A DNA stretch of 64,000 bases from Magnetospirillum moscoviense. Its GTDB lineage: Bacteria > Pseudomonadota > Alphaproteobacteria > Rhodospirillales > Magnetospirillaceae. The notes beneath the pieces were generated by a model. That model worked only from the letters and a program-made list of their open reading frames with translations, was not told the origin of the DNA and ran no database searches. This document shows positions 17,898-26,662 of the stretch, piece by piece. The stretch lies in assembly GCF_001650635.1 (NCBI RefSeq), contig NZ_LWQU01000185.1, positions 22,263 to 86,262 of the forward strand, written 5' to 3'. Positions within the stretch are counted from its first letter, which is position 1, and the number at the start of each line of letters is the position of its first letter. The translations under genes and the position numbers were made by a program.

Positions 17898-18625
17898 CAG
17901 TTGCGGGCGCGCGCCGGCTTGGCCAATTGCTGCAGCCGTTCCCACTGGGCGATTTCCAGCCCCAGCCCACGGCGCTTGACGATGCCGTCGCGGGCCAGTT
18001 CGCCGATGGTCTTGGCCACCACGTCGCGGTCCGAGCCGGCCCATTCAGACAGTTCCGAATGGGGCGGCAGGCAGGCGATCGACCAGAAGCCGGGCAGTTT
18101 CAGGTCGGGCTCGGCCAGGCGGATCAGCTCGATCATCACCCGCTGTTCCGGGCTCAGCGACGACAGGTTGACCACCTTGGTATCCAGCCCGCGGATGATG
18201 CGGGCCAGGCGTTCCATCACCCGCAAGGCCACCGTGGGGTGGCGCTGCATCAGCGCCACGAAGGCCGCGCCGTCGACCGAGGCCAGCCGGCTGGGGCGGG
18301 CGGCCACCACCTTGGCGGACCGTCCCTTGCCGTCGATGGCCGACAATTCGCCGAAGAAGTTGCCGGCCGGGACCTCGGCCAGGGTGATCTCGATTCCGCC
18401 GGCGACAGTGCCCAGGATGCGGACACAGCCCTCGACGACGAAATAGACTTCCAGCGTGTCGCTGGCCTGGTCGAACACCAACTCGTTCTCGCCATACTGG
18501 CGCCAGTTGGCGGCTTTCTCGAAATCGGCCACCGCTTCGGGAGGCAGGTTTTCGAACAACAGAATATGTGCCAGATCCGCCCTGCCCAGATCGTCCCCAC
18601 GATCCTTGATGTCCACTTGGTCCAT
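17897..18625 (-). CDS. Crp/Fnr-family transcriptional regulator
   Basis: The product has 242 residues. An N-terminal cyclic-nucleotide-binding-like beta roll (about 20-140) includes YFVVEGCVRI and the phosphate-cassette-like GNFFGELSAIDGKGRSA, which keeps the Gly-Glu and Arg positions used for cyclic nucleotides. The C-terminal winged helix includes LSEWAGSDRDVVAKTIGELARDG as the recognition region. It has no N-terminal cysteine cluster, so it is not an oxygen-sensing Fnr. I chose the ATG at 18625 with GGAGGA 8 bases upstream; the frame extends further without a signal. It is divergent from the aminotransferase operon 137 bases away and could regulate it. Confidence 0.88.
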   Translation of the reverse strand: MDQVDIKDRGDDLGRADLAHILLFENLPPEAVADFEKAANWRQYGENELVFDQASDTLEVYFVVEGCVRILGTVAGGIEITLAEVPAGNFFGELSAIDGKGRSAKVVAARPSRLASVDGAAFVALMQRHPTVALRVMERLARIIRGLDTKVVNLSSLSPEQRVMIELIRLAEPDLKLPGFWSIACLPPHSELSEWAGSDRDVVAKTIGELARDGIVKRRGLGLEIAQWERLQQLAKPARARN

Positions 18626-18697
18626 GAGCAGTCCTCCGTACCCCTCCATATTTTGCGCACAAGACGGGAATTGCAAGCCCCCAAGGCAGTGCGGCCC

Positions 18698-18726
18698 TGG
18701 ACGGTGGGGGCGGTGGACGCTACTCT
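18698..18726 (+). promoter_or_regulatory. Possible promoter of the aminotransferase/E1 operon
   Basis: TGGACG (18698-18703) and TACTCT (18721-18726) are 17 bases apart and lie about 37 bases before the TTG start of the first aminotransferase gene. The matches are only moderate, so this is a weak call. Confidence 0.3.
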
Positions 18727-18762
18727 GCCCGTAGCGGATCACTCCAAGAACAGGGGGCCTCG

Positions 18763-19875
18763 TTGACGACCAAGGTGCGGTATTCCTATCTGGCGGAACA
18801 ATTCGCCGATCCCACCGCTTTCCTCGACGCCATCAAGGCGGTGGTCCAGCGGGGCGACTTCACCCTGGGCGAGGCGGTGGGCCGGTTCGAAACCCGCTTC
18901 GCCGCCCTGATCGGCAGCCGCCACGCCATCGGCGTCAATTCCGGCACCGACGCCATCAAGCTGGCCCTGAAGGCGGTCGGCATCGGCCCCGGTGACGAGG
19001 TCATCACCGCCGCCAACACCTTCATCGCCACGGTGGGCGCCATCGCCGAGTTGGGCGCGACCCCCGTCCTGGTCGATTGCGAATCCGACCGCTACGTCAT
19101 GGACGTCAAAGCCACCGAAGCCGCCGTCACGCCCCGGACCAAGGCCATCGTGCCGGTGCAATTGACCGGCGACATGGTGGACATGGCCGCCATCATGGAC
19201 ATCGCCAAGCGCCACGGCCTGGCGGTGGTCGAGGATTCCTGCCAGGCCATCCACGCCGCACAGAACGGCCGCCCGGCCGGGACCTGGGGGGCGGCCGGGA
19301 CCTTCTCGCTGCACCCGTTGAAAAATCTGAACGTGTGGGGCGACGGCGGGGTGATCGTCACCGACGACGACGATCTGGCGGCGCGCCTCAGGCTGTTGCG
19401 CAATCACGGCCTGGCGCATCGCGACGAAGTGGTGACGTTGGGCTGCAATTCGCGCCTGGACACCATTCAGGCGGCCATCGGCCTGTTGATGGTCGATGAC
19501 GTGCCGGCCAGCGTCGACGGGCGCATCGCCAATGCGGCGCGCTATGATGCCGCCCTGGCCGATATCCCCCAGATCCGCCTGCCGCGCCGCCGGGCCGACA
19601 CCCGCCAGAATTATCACCTGTATATGGTCTTCGCCGAGGATCGCGACGCCCTGGTCCGCCATCTGAACGACCAGGGGATATCGGCCAAGATCCATTACCC
19701 GGTGCCGCTTTATCGCCAGCCCGGCCTGGCCCATCTGGGTTATGCGGCCGGGGACTTCCCCCATTCCGACGCCCAGGCGGCCAGCGTGTTGTCGCTGCCG
19801 ATCGACCCCTATCTGACGCCGGCCATGCAGGATGCTGCCGTGGATGCCATTCGCCAGTTCTACGGCAGGGGCTGA
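18763..19875 (+). CDS. DegT/DnrJ/EryC1/StrS sugar aminotransferase (first of tandem pair)
   Basis: The product has 370 residues and is a PLP enzyme of the family that transaminates nucleotide-linked keto-sugars. The Schiff-base lysine is K187 in SLHPLKNLNVWGDGG; NSGTDA (60-64), PGDEVITAANTF and VVEDSCQAIHA complete the cofactor site. The best start is TTG at 18763, preceded by AGGGGG at 5-8 bases; GTG at 18775 is an alternative. The stop shares a base with the next start (TGATG). It is closely similar to the following gene, so the pair probably arose by duplication and now works on different substrates or positions. The keto-sugar substrate is unknown. Confidence 0.9.
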   Translation: MTTKVRYSYLAEQFADPTAFLDAIKAVVQRGDFTLGEAVGRFETRFAALIGSRHAIGVNSGTDAIKLALKAVGIGPGDEVITAANTFIATVGAIAELGATPVLVDCESDRYVMDVKATEAAVTPRTKAIVPVQLTGDMVDMAAIMDIAKRHGLAVVEDSCQAIHAAQNGRPAGTWGAAGTFSLHPLKNLNVWGDGGVIVTDDDDLAARLRLLRNHGLAHRDEVVTLGCNSRLDTIQAAIGLLMVDDVPASVDGRIANAARYDAALADIPQIRLPRRRADTRQNYHLYMVFAEDRDALVRHLNDQGISAKIHYPVPLYRQPGLAHLGYAAGDFPHSDAQAASVLSLPIDPYLTPAMQDAAVDAIRQFYGRG

Positions 19876-20981
19876 TGCGCCGCATTCCCTTCGTCGATCT
19901 GAAGGCACAGTTCGCCGAGGAACGCGAAGCCCTGATGCCGGTGGTCGAATCCTGCCTGGCCACCGGCGCCTGGGTCGGCGGCGAGGCGGTCGAGCGGCTG
20001 GAAACGGACCTGGCCGCCCGCTGCGGCCGCGCCCATGCGGTGGCGCTCAATTCCGGCACCGACGCGCTGATCCTGGGTTTGAAGGCGCTGGGCATCGGCC
20101 CGGGTGACGAGGTGATCACCGCGCCCAATTCCTTCATCGCCAGCGCCGGGGCCATCATTGCCGTCGGCGCGGTGCCGGTCTTCGCCGACGTCCGGCCCGA
20201 CCAGAACATCGACCCCGACGCGGTGGCGGCTGCCATCACGCCCCGCACCCGCGCCATCATGCCGGTCCATCTGACCGGAAGGGTCGCCGACATGGATGCC
20301 GTGACGGCCATCGCGGCGCGCCATAATCTGGCGGTGGTCGAGGATGCGGCGCAATCCTTCGGCGCCCGCTATCGCGGCCGGCCGGCCGGGTCGTTCGGCC
20401 ATGTCGGCTGCTTTTCCGCCCATCCGCTGAAGAATCTGAACGCCGCCGGCGATGCCGGCTTCGCCGTCACCGACGATGCCGCCCTGGCCGAGCGGCTGCG
20501 TCGCTTGCGCAGCCACGGCCTGGCCGACCGCAACAGCGCGCCGGAATGGGGATTGGTGTCGCGCATGGACGCGCTGCAGGCGGCGATCTTGTCGTTCCGC
20601 CTGACCCGGCTGGCGGACGTGATCGAGCGGCGGCGTGCCAATGCGGCCCTTTACCGCCGGCATCTGGCCGCCTTCAACGCGCCATGCCGGGACCACGAGT
20701 TCAACACCTTCCACCTGTTCGTGATCCAGGCCGACGACCGCGACGGCCTGCGGTCCTTTCTGGCCGAGCAGGGCATCGCGACGGCGATCCACTATCCCAT
20801 CCCGATCCATCTGCAGCCGGCGGCGGCCGGCCTGGGTTACGGCCCCGGCGCCTTCCCGGAATGCGAGCGCCAGGCGGCACGGATCCTGTCGCTGCCGATC
20901 CACCAGTTCCTGCCCCCCGAAGACATCGATTTCGTGTGTGACGGGATCATCCGGTTCATGGCTGCCCAGGGGGCGTCATGA
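19875..20981 (+). CDS. DegT/DnrJ/EryC1/StrS sugar aminotransferase (second of tandem pair)
   Basis: The product has 368 residues, with the PLP lysine K186 in SAHPLKNLNAAGDAG and the same NSGTDA, PGDEVITAPNSF and VVEDAAQSFGA signatures as its neighbour. MRRIPFVDLKAQ at the N-terminus is the classic start of WecE/PglE-like aminotransferases, which make amino sugars from 4- or 3-keto intermediates. It is translationally coupled on both sides: TGATG with the first aminotransferase, and ATGA with the fused E1 gene. The coupling ties amino-sugar formation to the oxoacid dehydrogenase-like proteins that follow. Confidence 0.92.
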   Translation: MRRIPFVDLKAQFAEEREALMPVVESCLATGAWVGGEAVERLETDLAARCGRAHAVALNSGTDALILGLKALGIGPGDEVITAPNSFIASAGAIIAVGAVPVFADVRPDQNIDPDAVAAAITPRTRAIMPVHLTGRVADMDAVTAIAARHNLAVVEDAAQSFGARYRGRPAGSFGHVGCFSAHPLKNLNAAGDAGFAVTDDAALAERLRRLRSHGLADRNSAPEWGLVSRMDALQAAILSFRLTRLADVIERRRANAALYRRHLAAFNAPCRDHEFNTFHLFVIQADDRDGLRSFLAEQGIATAIHYPIPIHLQPAAAGLGYGPGAFPECERQAARILSLPIHQFLPPEDIDFVCDGIIRFMAAQGAS

Positions 20982-22930
20982 CCACCCCGACGCTGGACCA
21001 TTACCGCCAGCTTTGCACCATCCGCCGGTTCGAGCAGCGGCTGTTGGACGATTTCGCCAAGGCACGCTTTCGCGGCACCACCCATACCAGCCTGGGCCAG
21101 GAAGCGGTGGCGGTGGGGGTGATGGCGGCCTTGCGGCCGGCCGACCGGGTGGTGTCGAACCATCGCTGCCACGGCCATTACATCGCGCGAACCGGCGATT
21201 TGGCCGGTCTGGTCGCCGAGATTGCTGGCCGGCCCGATGGAATCTCGCAAGGGATCGGCGGCTCGCAGCACATTCAGAAATCAGGATTTTGCTCGAGCGG
21301 CGTGTTGGGCGGCATGGTCCCCCATGGAATCGGCCTGGCCGCCGCCGCCCGGGCACAAGGCAGCGACGCCATCGCCGTCTGTTTCCTGGGCGACGGCATG
21401 CTGGGCGAGGGCATCGTCTACGAGGCCTTCAATCTGGCCGCCTTGTGGCCGGCCCCGGTCCTGTTCGTGATCGAGGCCAACGGCGTGGCCCAATCGACCC
21501 CCATCGCCCGCTCGCTGGCCGGCCGGATCGCGGATCGCCCGGCCGCCTTCGGCATTCCCACCGAAAGTGTCGATGGCAACGATCTGGCCCGGATGCTGAC
21601 CATGGCCGACCGTCTGGCCAGCCATGTGCGGGCCTCGGGCCGGCCGGCCTGCCTGGTGGCCAACACCACCCGGCTGGGGCCGCACAGCAAGGGCGACGAC
21701 GATCGCGACGAAGCCGAGTTGGCCCAGGCCCGCCGGCGCGACCCGCTGGTCCTGGCCCGACCGCTTTTTTCCGAAGCCGACGCCGCCCAGGCCGAGACCC
21801 AGGCCGCCGATCTGGTCGACCAGGCCTTCGCCCTGCTGGAACAATCCGTGCCGCCGGCCGCGCCGCCGGTGGACGAGGACCAGGACCCGGCGCCTCGAAA
21901 CGACGCCACTTGGTACGGCGGCCCCCCGTCCAACTTTTTGGCCCATCTGCGCGACGCCCTGGGCGCGCTCCTGGAGTCCGACCCGGCCGTGCTGCTGCTG
22001 GGCGAGGATGTCGAGGACCCTTACGGCGGCGCCTTCAAGGTCACCCGCGGCCTATCGACCCGCTTTCCCGGCCGGGTCCGCTCGACGCCGATCTCCGAGG
22101 CCGGCATCGTCGGTCTGGCCGGCGGCATGGCGGCCGGCGGCTTCAAGCCGGTGGTCGAGATCATGTTCGGCGATTTTTCCAGCCTGATCGTCGATCAGAT
22201 GCTGAACCATCTGGGCAAGTTCGATCGCATGTATGGCGGCTGTCCGTCCTGCCCGGTGGTGGTGCGGGTGCCGATGGGCGGCTATCGCGGTTATGGCCCG
22301 ACCCACAGCCAGTCGCTCGAGAAGTTGTTCCTGGGCATTCCCGGCCTGACCTTGGTGGCCTGCGATAATCTGCACGACCAGGTCCGCCTGTGGCGGCGCA
22401 TGCTGGACCTGTCCGGCCCCAAGCTCTATGTCGAGAACAAGGCCCTTTACGGAACGGCGATGATGCCGGCCATCGACGGCCGGATCGGCGGCTTCCTGGC
22501 CCGGTCGGTGCCGTCATCCCTTCCACTCACCGCGCTGGCCCTGACCGAGGGCGAGGCCGACGCGGTGCTGCTGACCTATGGCGGCATGGTGCCGTTGGCG
22601 TTGCAGGCCGCCCGCCACCTGTTCGAGGCCGAGGAGCTGCGGCTGCGGGTGGTGGTGGTGACGCAGCTGGCTCCGGTTCCGCTTGACGGACTGGTCGATG
22701 CCCTGGGCGCCTGCCGGCGGGTGGTGACCCTGGAGGAAGGCACACGGCGGGGCGGCTGGGGCGCCGAAATCGCAGCCGCCTTGGTCGAACGGTTGGGCGG
22801 CGGCCTGCGATTGGCGCGCGTCGCGGCCAGGGACGCGGTCATTCCCGCCGCTGCCCAAGGCGAGGCCTGGGCATTGCCCTCGCTCGAACGGTGCGTGGCC
22901 GCGGTGATGGAGGTGATCGATGCCGTTTGA
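20978..22930 (+). CDS. Fused alpha+beta E1 subunit of a 2-oxoacid dehydrogenase
   Basis: The product has 650 residues. The first half (about 1-290) is E1 alpha: the thiamine diphosphate motif begins GDGMLGEG and ends in EANG about 30 residues later. The second half (about 320-650) is E1 beta, with LLGEDVEDPYGG, ISEAGIVGLAGGMAAGG and RVPMGGYRGYGPTHSQS. Together they should decarboxylate a 2-oxoacid and load the acyl group on a lipoyl domain. Most enzymes of this class have separate subunits. Standard catalytic E2 and E3 genes are absent here; instead the next gene, overlapping by 11 bases, carries a lipoyl domain joined to a sugar acyltransferase. An alternative role is transfer of a two-carbon unit to a sugar, as proposed for E1-like proteins of avilamycin biosynthesis. 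Confidence 0.88.
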   Translation: MTTPTLDHYRQLCTIRRFEQRLLDDFAKARFRGTTHTSLGQEAVAVGVMAALRPADRVVSNHRCHGHYIARTGDLAGLVAEIAGRPDGISQGIGGSQHIQKSGFCSSGVLGGMVPHGIGLAAAARAQGSDAIAVCFLGDGMLGEGIVYEAFNLAALWPAPVLFVIEANGVAQSTPIARSLAGRIADRPAAFGIPTESVDGNDLARMLTMADRLASHVRASGRPACLVANTTRLGPHSKGDDDRDEAELAQARRRDPLVLARPLFSEADAAQAETQAADLVDQAFALLEQSVPPAAPPVDEDQDPAPRNDATWYGGPPSNFLAHLRDALGALLESDPAVLLLGEDVEDPYGGAFKVTRGLSTRFPGRVRSTPISEAGIVGLAGGMAAGGFKPVVEIMFGDFSSLIVDQMLNHLGKFDRMYGGCPSCPVVVRVPMGGYRGYGPTHSQSLEKLFLGIPGLTLVACDNLHDQVRLWRRMLDLSGPKLYVENKALYGTAMMPAIDGRIGGFLARSVPSSLPLTALALTEGEADAVLLTYGGMVPLALQAARHLFEAEELRLRVVVVTQLAPVPLDGLVDALGACRRVVTLEEGTRRGGWGAEIAAALVERLGGGLRLARVAARDAVIPAAAQGEAWALPSLERCVAAVMEVIDAV

Positions 22931-24005
22931 GGTTCTGCGGGCCCCGCATGTCAACGTCAACGATCTGACGCTCAAGCTGGTGCGCTGGGCGGTGGCGCCG
23001 TGGCAGCCGATCAAGGCCGGCACCTTGCTGTGCGAGTTGGAAACCACCAAGGCGGCGGTCGAGTTCACCGCCGACCGCGCAGGCTTCGTCTTGCCGGCGG
23101 TCCAGGCAGGACAATCCGTCCGGGTGGGCGAGCCGTTGGCCTATGTCTTCCCGACGGCCGACCCACGGCAGGCGGCGGAACTGACTGTCGCATCGGCCGA
23201 GGAGGGTGACGTCGTGGTGTCGCGCAAGGCCCGCGACCTGATGGCCCGCTTCGGGCTGAGTCACGCCGATTTTCCCCGCCACACCGCCATCGGCTCCGAC
23301 ACCGTATTGGCAATGATCCGCGAGCGCGGACTGCACCCGCTGGACGGCCCGGCGCTGACGCCCGGGGTAGTGCCCGATTTCGGCCCGGACGACATCGTGC
23401 TGTGGGGCGAGACTAACCTGGCGACCCTGGCCTGGGACGCCCTGCAGGCCGGTGGCGGGGGGCGCGCCGCCGCCTATCTGCCCGACCAGGGCGGTGGCGC
23501 CTTGTTCGACCTGCCGATGCTGACGGTCGGGCAGTGGGACGAGATGAAGCGGGCCGGTTTGCGCAAGGTCTTTGCCTGCTCCGCCGGCCGCGCCGCGCGG
23601 GCGGCGCAACTGGCCGAACTGGCCCGCCTGGGGCTCGAGGCGGCCACCGTGGTTCATCCCTCGGCGGTGGTGTCGGCGGCGGCTCGCCTGGGGGCGGGCT
23701 GCTTCGTCGGCGCCGGGGCCAAGATCGGCCCCTTGGCCGAGATCGGTGACGGGACCAGCGTGTTGGCCGGCGCCAGTGTCGCCCACCACAGCCGGGTCGG
23801 CTGCCATTGCGCCATTTCCGACGGCGCCCATCTGGGCGGCAACGTCACCGTCGGCGACGGTGCGGTGGTCGGGATCTGTGCGGCCGTCAACAAACGGGTG
23901 ACGATCGGCGACGGCGCCTTGGTGGTGTCGGGGGCGGCGGCGTTCGACGACGTGCCGGCCGGTACGGTGCTGCGTCACGACGGCAGTCTGGCCCGGCCCG
24001 GTTAA
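22920..24005 (+). CDS. Lipoyl domain + E3-binding-like domain + PglD/NeuD acyltransferase fusion
   Basis: The product has 361 residues with three parts. Residues 1-80 form a lipoyl (biotinyl-like) domain with the modifiable lysine K44 in ELETTKAAVEF. Residues about 98-132 (SRKARDLMARFGLSHADF...) resemble a peripheral-subunit-binding domain. From about 157 the protein is PglD/NeuD-like: a Rossmann-type N-domain (DIVLWGETNLATLAWDAL), then hexapeptide repeats (245-345) with the probable catalytic histidine H289 or H290 in SVAHHSRVG. PglD enzymes N-acetylate UDP-4-amino sugars from acetyl-CoA. Here the acyl donor is likely the acyl-lipoyl arm charged by the E1 encoded just upstream. The E2 catalytic domain that would normally follow is replaced. 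I know of no characterised protein with this order. Confidence 0.85.
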   Translation: MPFEVLRAPHVNVNDLTLKLVRWAVAPWQPIKAGTLLCELETTKAAVEFTADRAGFVLPAVQAGQSVRVGEPLAYVFPTADPRQAAELTVASAEEGDVVVSRKARDLMARFGLSHADFPRHTAIGSDTVLAMIRERGLHPLDGPALTPGVVPDFGPDDIVLWGETNLATLAWDALQAGGGGRAAAYLPDQGGGALFDLPMLTVGQWDEMKRAGLRKVFACSAGRAARAAQLAELARLGLEAATVVHPSAVVSAAARLGAGCFVGAGAKIGPLAEIGDGTSVLAGASVAHHSRVGCHCAISDGAHLGGNVTVGDGAVVGICAAVNKRVTIGDGALVVSGAAAFDDVPAGTVLRHDGSLARPG

Positions 24006-24087
24006 CCATGTTGAAACGCCTGGTTCGCCACCATCTGAGCGGACGCTGAAGCCAGCGCCCCGCAACAGCCAAGGCGAGCGTGCAGCA

Positions 24088-25773
24088 ATGACCAACTTTC
24101 CGGCCCCGGTCGCCCAACTGATCGACCAGGCCCAGGCCCATCTGAATGCCGGACGGCTTGCCCCGGCCATCGAGGCGCTGCGCCAAGCGGTGGGGCAGGT
24201 CCCCGCCAACGCCAATCTGCGAACGGTCCTGATCAATTTCCTGATCCAGAACCAGGCCTATGACGAGGCGTTGGAGCATATCGAGGCGGGCTCGCGGATC
24301 GGCCTGTTCGACGACGGGGAACCGGCGCCCGACAGCGATCCCGACCGGCTTTATCGGCTGGGCCTGCGCTATCGCCATCTTTACGTCGATGCCCTGGCCA
24401 GCCCCCTGGCCGGCGCCCTGCGCGAGCGGTGCGCCAGATACTGGCGCTGGGCGGCCCAAAGCGGGCGGCTGGATCTGGCCTATCTGGCCGGCGTCACCTT
24501 GATGGAACTGGGCCTCAGCGACGAAGGCCACGAGATGTTCATCATCGGCGAGAACATCCGCGACCAGCGGGTCAAGGACGAGGGGCTGGAGAATGTCGGC
24601 CTGCGCTTCATCATGGGCGACAGTTCGATCAGTTCGGGCATCTACAACGTTCCCAACCTGCTGACCAGCATCGGGATCATCGGCACGCTGGACATCTACA
24701 TCAAGGGCCGCGAGCTGGGCATGCTGCCGCCGGGCCGGGCGGTGATGCTGCTGGACAAGAGCGAGGTGGTCAACCGCTATTGGCTGGATCGCTTCGCGCC
24801 CTTCATCGACATCATCACCGACAAGGACGAAATCGCCCGCCTAGCGCCGCTGTCGCCGCCGCTCGAGGATTTCCTGACCGCCACCATGCGGGTCAACGGC
24901 AAGCATGTGTGGAACAACCACGCCTTCGCGCAGATCCTGCGCCGCTGGGAAGACGAGGGCCGTGAACCCTTGTTGACGCTGCCCGACGAGGATCTGGCCG
25001 AGGGCTGGCGCCAGTTGCAGACCTTGGGGCCGAAGCCCGGTGACTGGTATGTCTGCCTGCATGTCCGCGACGACGGTTTCAAGCGCGAAACCGCTGACCC
25101 GTTGAACAAGGGGCTGACCAACACCAACAATGCCGACATCGCCACCTATCGCCAGGCCATCGAGCACATCACCTCGCTGGGCGGCTGGGTGCTGCGCATG
25201 GGCGCGCCGGAATCGGCGCCGATCCCCTTCCAGGTCGATCGTCTGGTCGATTACGCCAAAAGCCCGGTGCGCAGCCAGTTCATGGATGTCTTCCTGTGCG
25301 GCACCTGCCGGTTCTATATCGGCACCTCGTCCGGATTGGCGCATGTGCCGCCCTGTTTCGGAGTCAAGGGCGTGCTGACCAACTGGACGCCGCCCTATGC
25401 CCGGCCGGTCTACAACAATCTGTTCCTGCCCAAGCTGATGCGATGGCAGGGCCAGGACCGGCCGATGACTTTCGCCGAATCCTGGCGAAAGCCACACGGC
25501 CAGTGTTTCCGCCCCGAGGTCTACAACACCCTGGGCATGGAACTGGTCAACAACGATTCCCAGGACATCGCCGACGCGGTGGCCGAGATGATCGAGCGGC
25601 TGGCCGGCAAAGGCCGCCCCGACACCCCCGAAGAGGCGCGGCGCCGCCAGCTTTACAACAGCCTGCCCGAGCGCCTGGGCATTCCCGACGGCGGTTTCGG
25701 GGCCAACAGCTTCCTGCCGCAATCCTTCCTGAACAAGTATGCCGACCTGTTCGAGGGCATCGAGGATTTGTGA
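24088..25773 (+). CDS. TPR protein with TIGR04372-like glycosyltransferase domain
   Basis: The product has 561 residues. The N-terminal ~80 residues are tetratricopeptide-like (AQAHLNAGRLAPAIEALRQA). The rest resembles the putative glycosyltransferase family TIGR04372: a Rossmann-like start near GIIGTLDIYIKGRELG, VCLHVRDDGF around residue 323, and a C-terminal nucleotide-sugar half with FLCGTCRFYIGTSSGLAHVP, as in GT-B enzymes. It probably adds a sugar to a growing glycan in the cytoplasm. It follows the lipoyl-acyltransferase gene after 82 bases and is likely in the same transcript. Acceptor and donor are unknown. Confidence 0.75.
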   Translation: MTNFPAPVAQLIDQAQAHLNAGRLAPAIEALRQAVGQVPANANLRTVLINFLIQNQAYDEALEHIEAGSRIGLFDDGEPAPDSDPDRLYRLGLRYRHLYVDALASPLAGALRERCARYWRWAAQSGRLDLAYLAGVTLMELGLSDEGHEMFIIGENIRDQRVKDEGLENVGLRFIMGDSSISSGIYNVPNLLTSIGIIGTLDIYIKGRELGMLPPGRAVMLLDKSEVVNRYWLDRFAPFIDIITDKDEIARLAPLSPPLEDFLTATMRVNGKHVWNNHAFAQILRRWEDEGREPLLTLPDEDLAEGWRQLQTLGPKPGDWYVCLHVRDDGFKRETADPLNKGLTNTNNADIATYRQAIEHITSLGGWVLRMGAPESAPIPFQVDRLVDYAKSPVRSQFMDVFLCGTCRFYIGTSSGLAHVPPCFGVKGVLTNWTPPYARPVYNNLFLPKLMRWQGQDRPMTFAESWRKPHGQCFRPEVYNTLGMELVNNDSQDIADAVAEMIERLAGKGRPDTPEEARRRQLYNSLPERLGIPDGGFGANSFLPQSFLNKYADLFEGIEDL

Positions 25774-25861
25774 GTGGGCGCGGGTGTCCGTTGACGATTC
25801 GGTGCGGCTGGAGGATAGTCGTTTCCGGACAGGAAGAACCCCTGGCTTTACGAGGTAAGCG

Positions 25862-26635
25862 GTGAACGCTGCTGCATCCGCGCAAGAAATGCGCCGAACG
25901 GGAATGATGTTGGTTCCGGTCACCGACCAGGAATCGTTGGATCGAGTCCGCGTGACGGTGGTCGCCGCTGCCCGGGCCGAGTTGGGTCTGGCCGATGAAG
26001 GCGACCCGGTGGCCTTCATGAACGATTTCCATCGGCGCGGCTTGTCGGCGGTGGAAATGAACTCCTTCCGCCTGGCCTTGATCCGTCGAATCAACGACGA
26101 AGCCGATATCGGCCGCCTGATCTGGCAGGCGTTCCGCGATCCCTTGACCTGCATCATCGGCCCCGACGTCGTCGTGCAGAAATCGGCCAATCTGGTCATT
26201 CATCTGCCCGAGGACGGCAACAACGCCCCGATCCATCGCGACGCGCCACCCAATTCGCCGTTCGAGGTGGTGGTGTGGGTGCCGCTGGTGGATTGCTTCG
26301 GCACCAAGGGGATGTGCATCCTCGACAAGAACCAAAGCCGCGAGGGCATGGACCTGCTGCAGGCCTCGCCCGAGACGCCCGAGCGGATCGAGAACTTCGT
26401 GTGGGACCGCTTCCAGCCGATTCCGGTCCCCTATGGCTCGGCGGTGATGTTCTGGGCCGGGCTGTTGCACGCCGTTCCCACCAACACCGAGGGCCAGACC
26501 CGCTGGTCGTTCAACATCCGCTACAAGAACACCTTCGCCCCCTATGGGACCAAGGGCTACCCGGAATATTTCAAGATTCTGGAAATGTCTCCGCTGACCG
26601 AACTGGCCTATGACTGGCAAAGGCCGAAGAAATAG
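25862..26635 (+). CDS. 2OG-Fe(II) oxygenase of a sporadic carbohydrate cluster
   Basis: The product has 257 residues. The iron ligands appear to be H125 and D127 (HRD) and H203 (LLHAVPTNTEG), and R214 lies 11 residues after the distal histidine where the 2-oxoglutarate-binding arginine is expected. This is the double-stranded beta-helix pattern of Fe(II)/2-oxoglutarate dioxygenases. It resembles the oxygenase seen with a small partner protein in sporadic carbohydrate clusters, for example in Leptospira; that family assignment is from memory. It probably hydroxylates or oxidises a sugar. The start is GTG at 25862 with GAGG about 6 bases upstream. Confidence 0.72.
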   Translation: MNAAASAQEMRRTGMMLVPVTDQESLDRVRVTVVAAARAELGLADEGDPVAFMNDFHRRGLSAVEMNSFRLALIRRINDEADIGRLIWQAFRDPLTCIIGPDVVVQKSANLVIHLPEDGNNAPIHRDAPPNSPFEVVVWVPLVDCFGTKGMCILDKNQSREGMDLLQASPETPERIENFVWDRFQPIPVPYGSAVMFWAGLLHAVPTNTEGQTRWSFNIRYKNTFAPYGTKGYPEYFKILEMSPLTELAYDWQRPKK

Positions 26636-26662
26636 GGTTTTCGCCGCGCAAGGGATGGTGCC

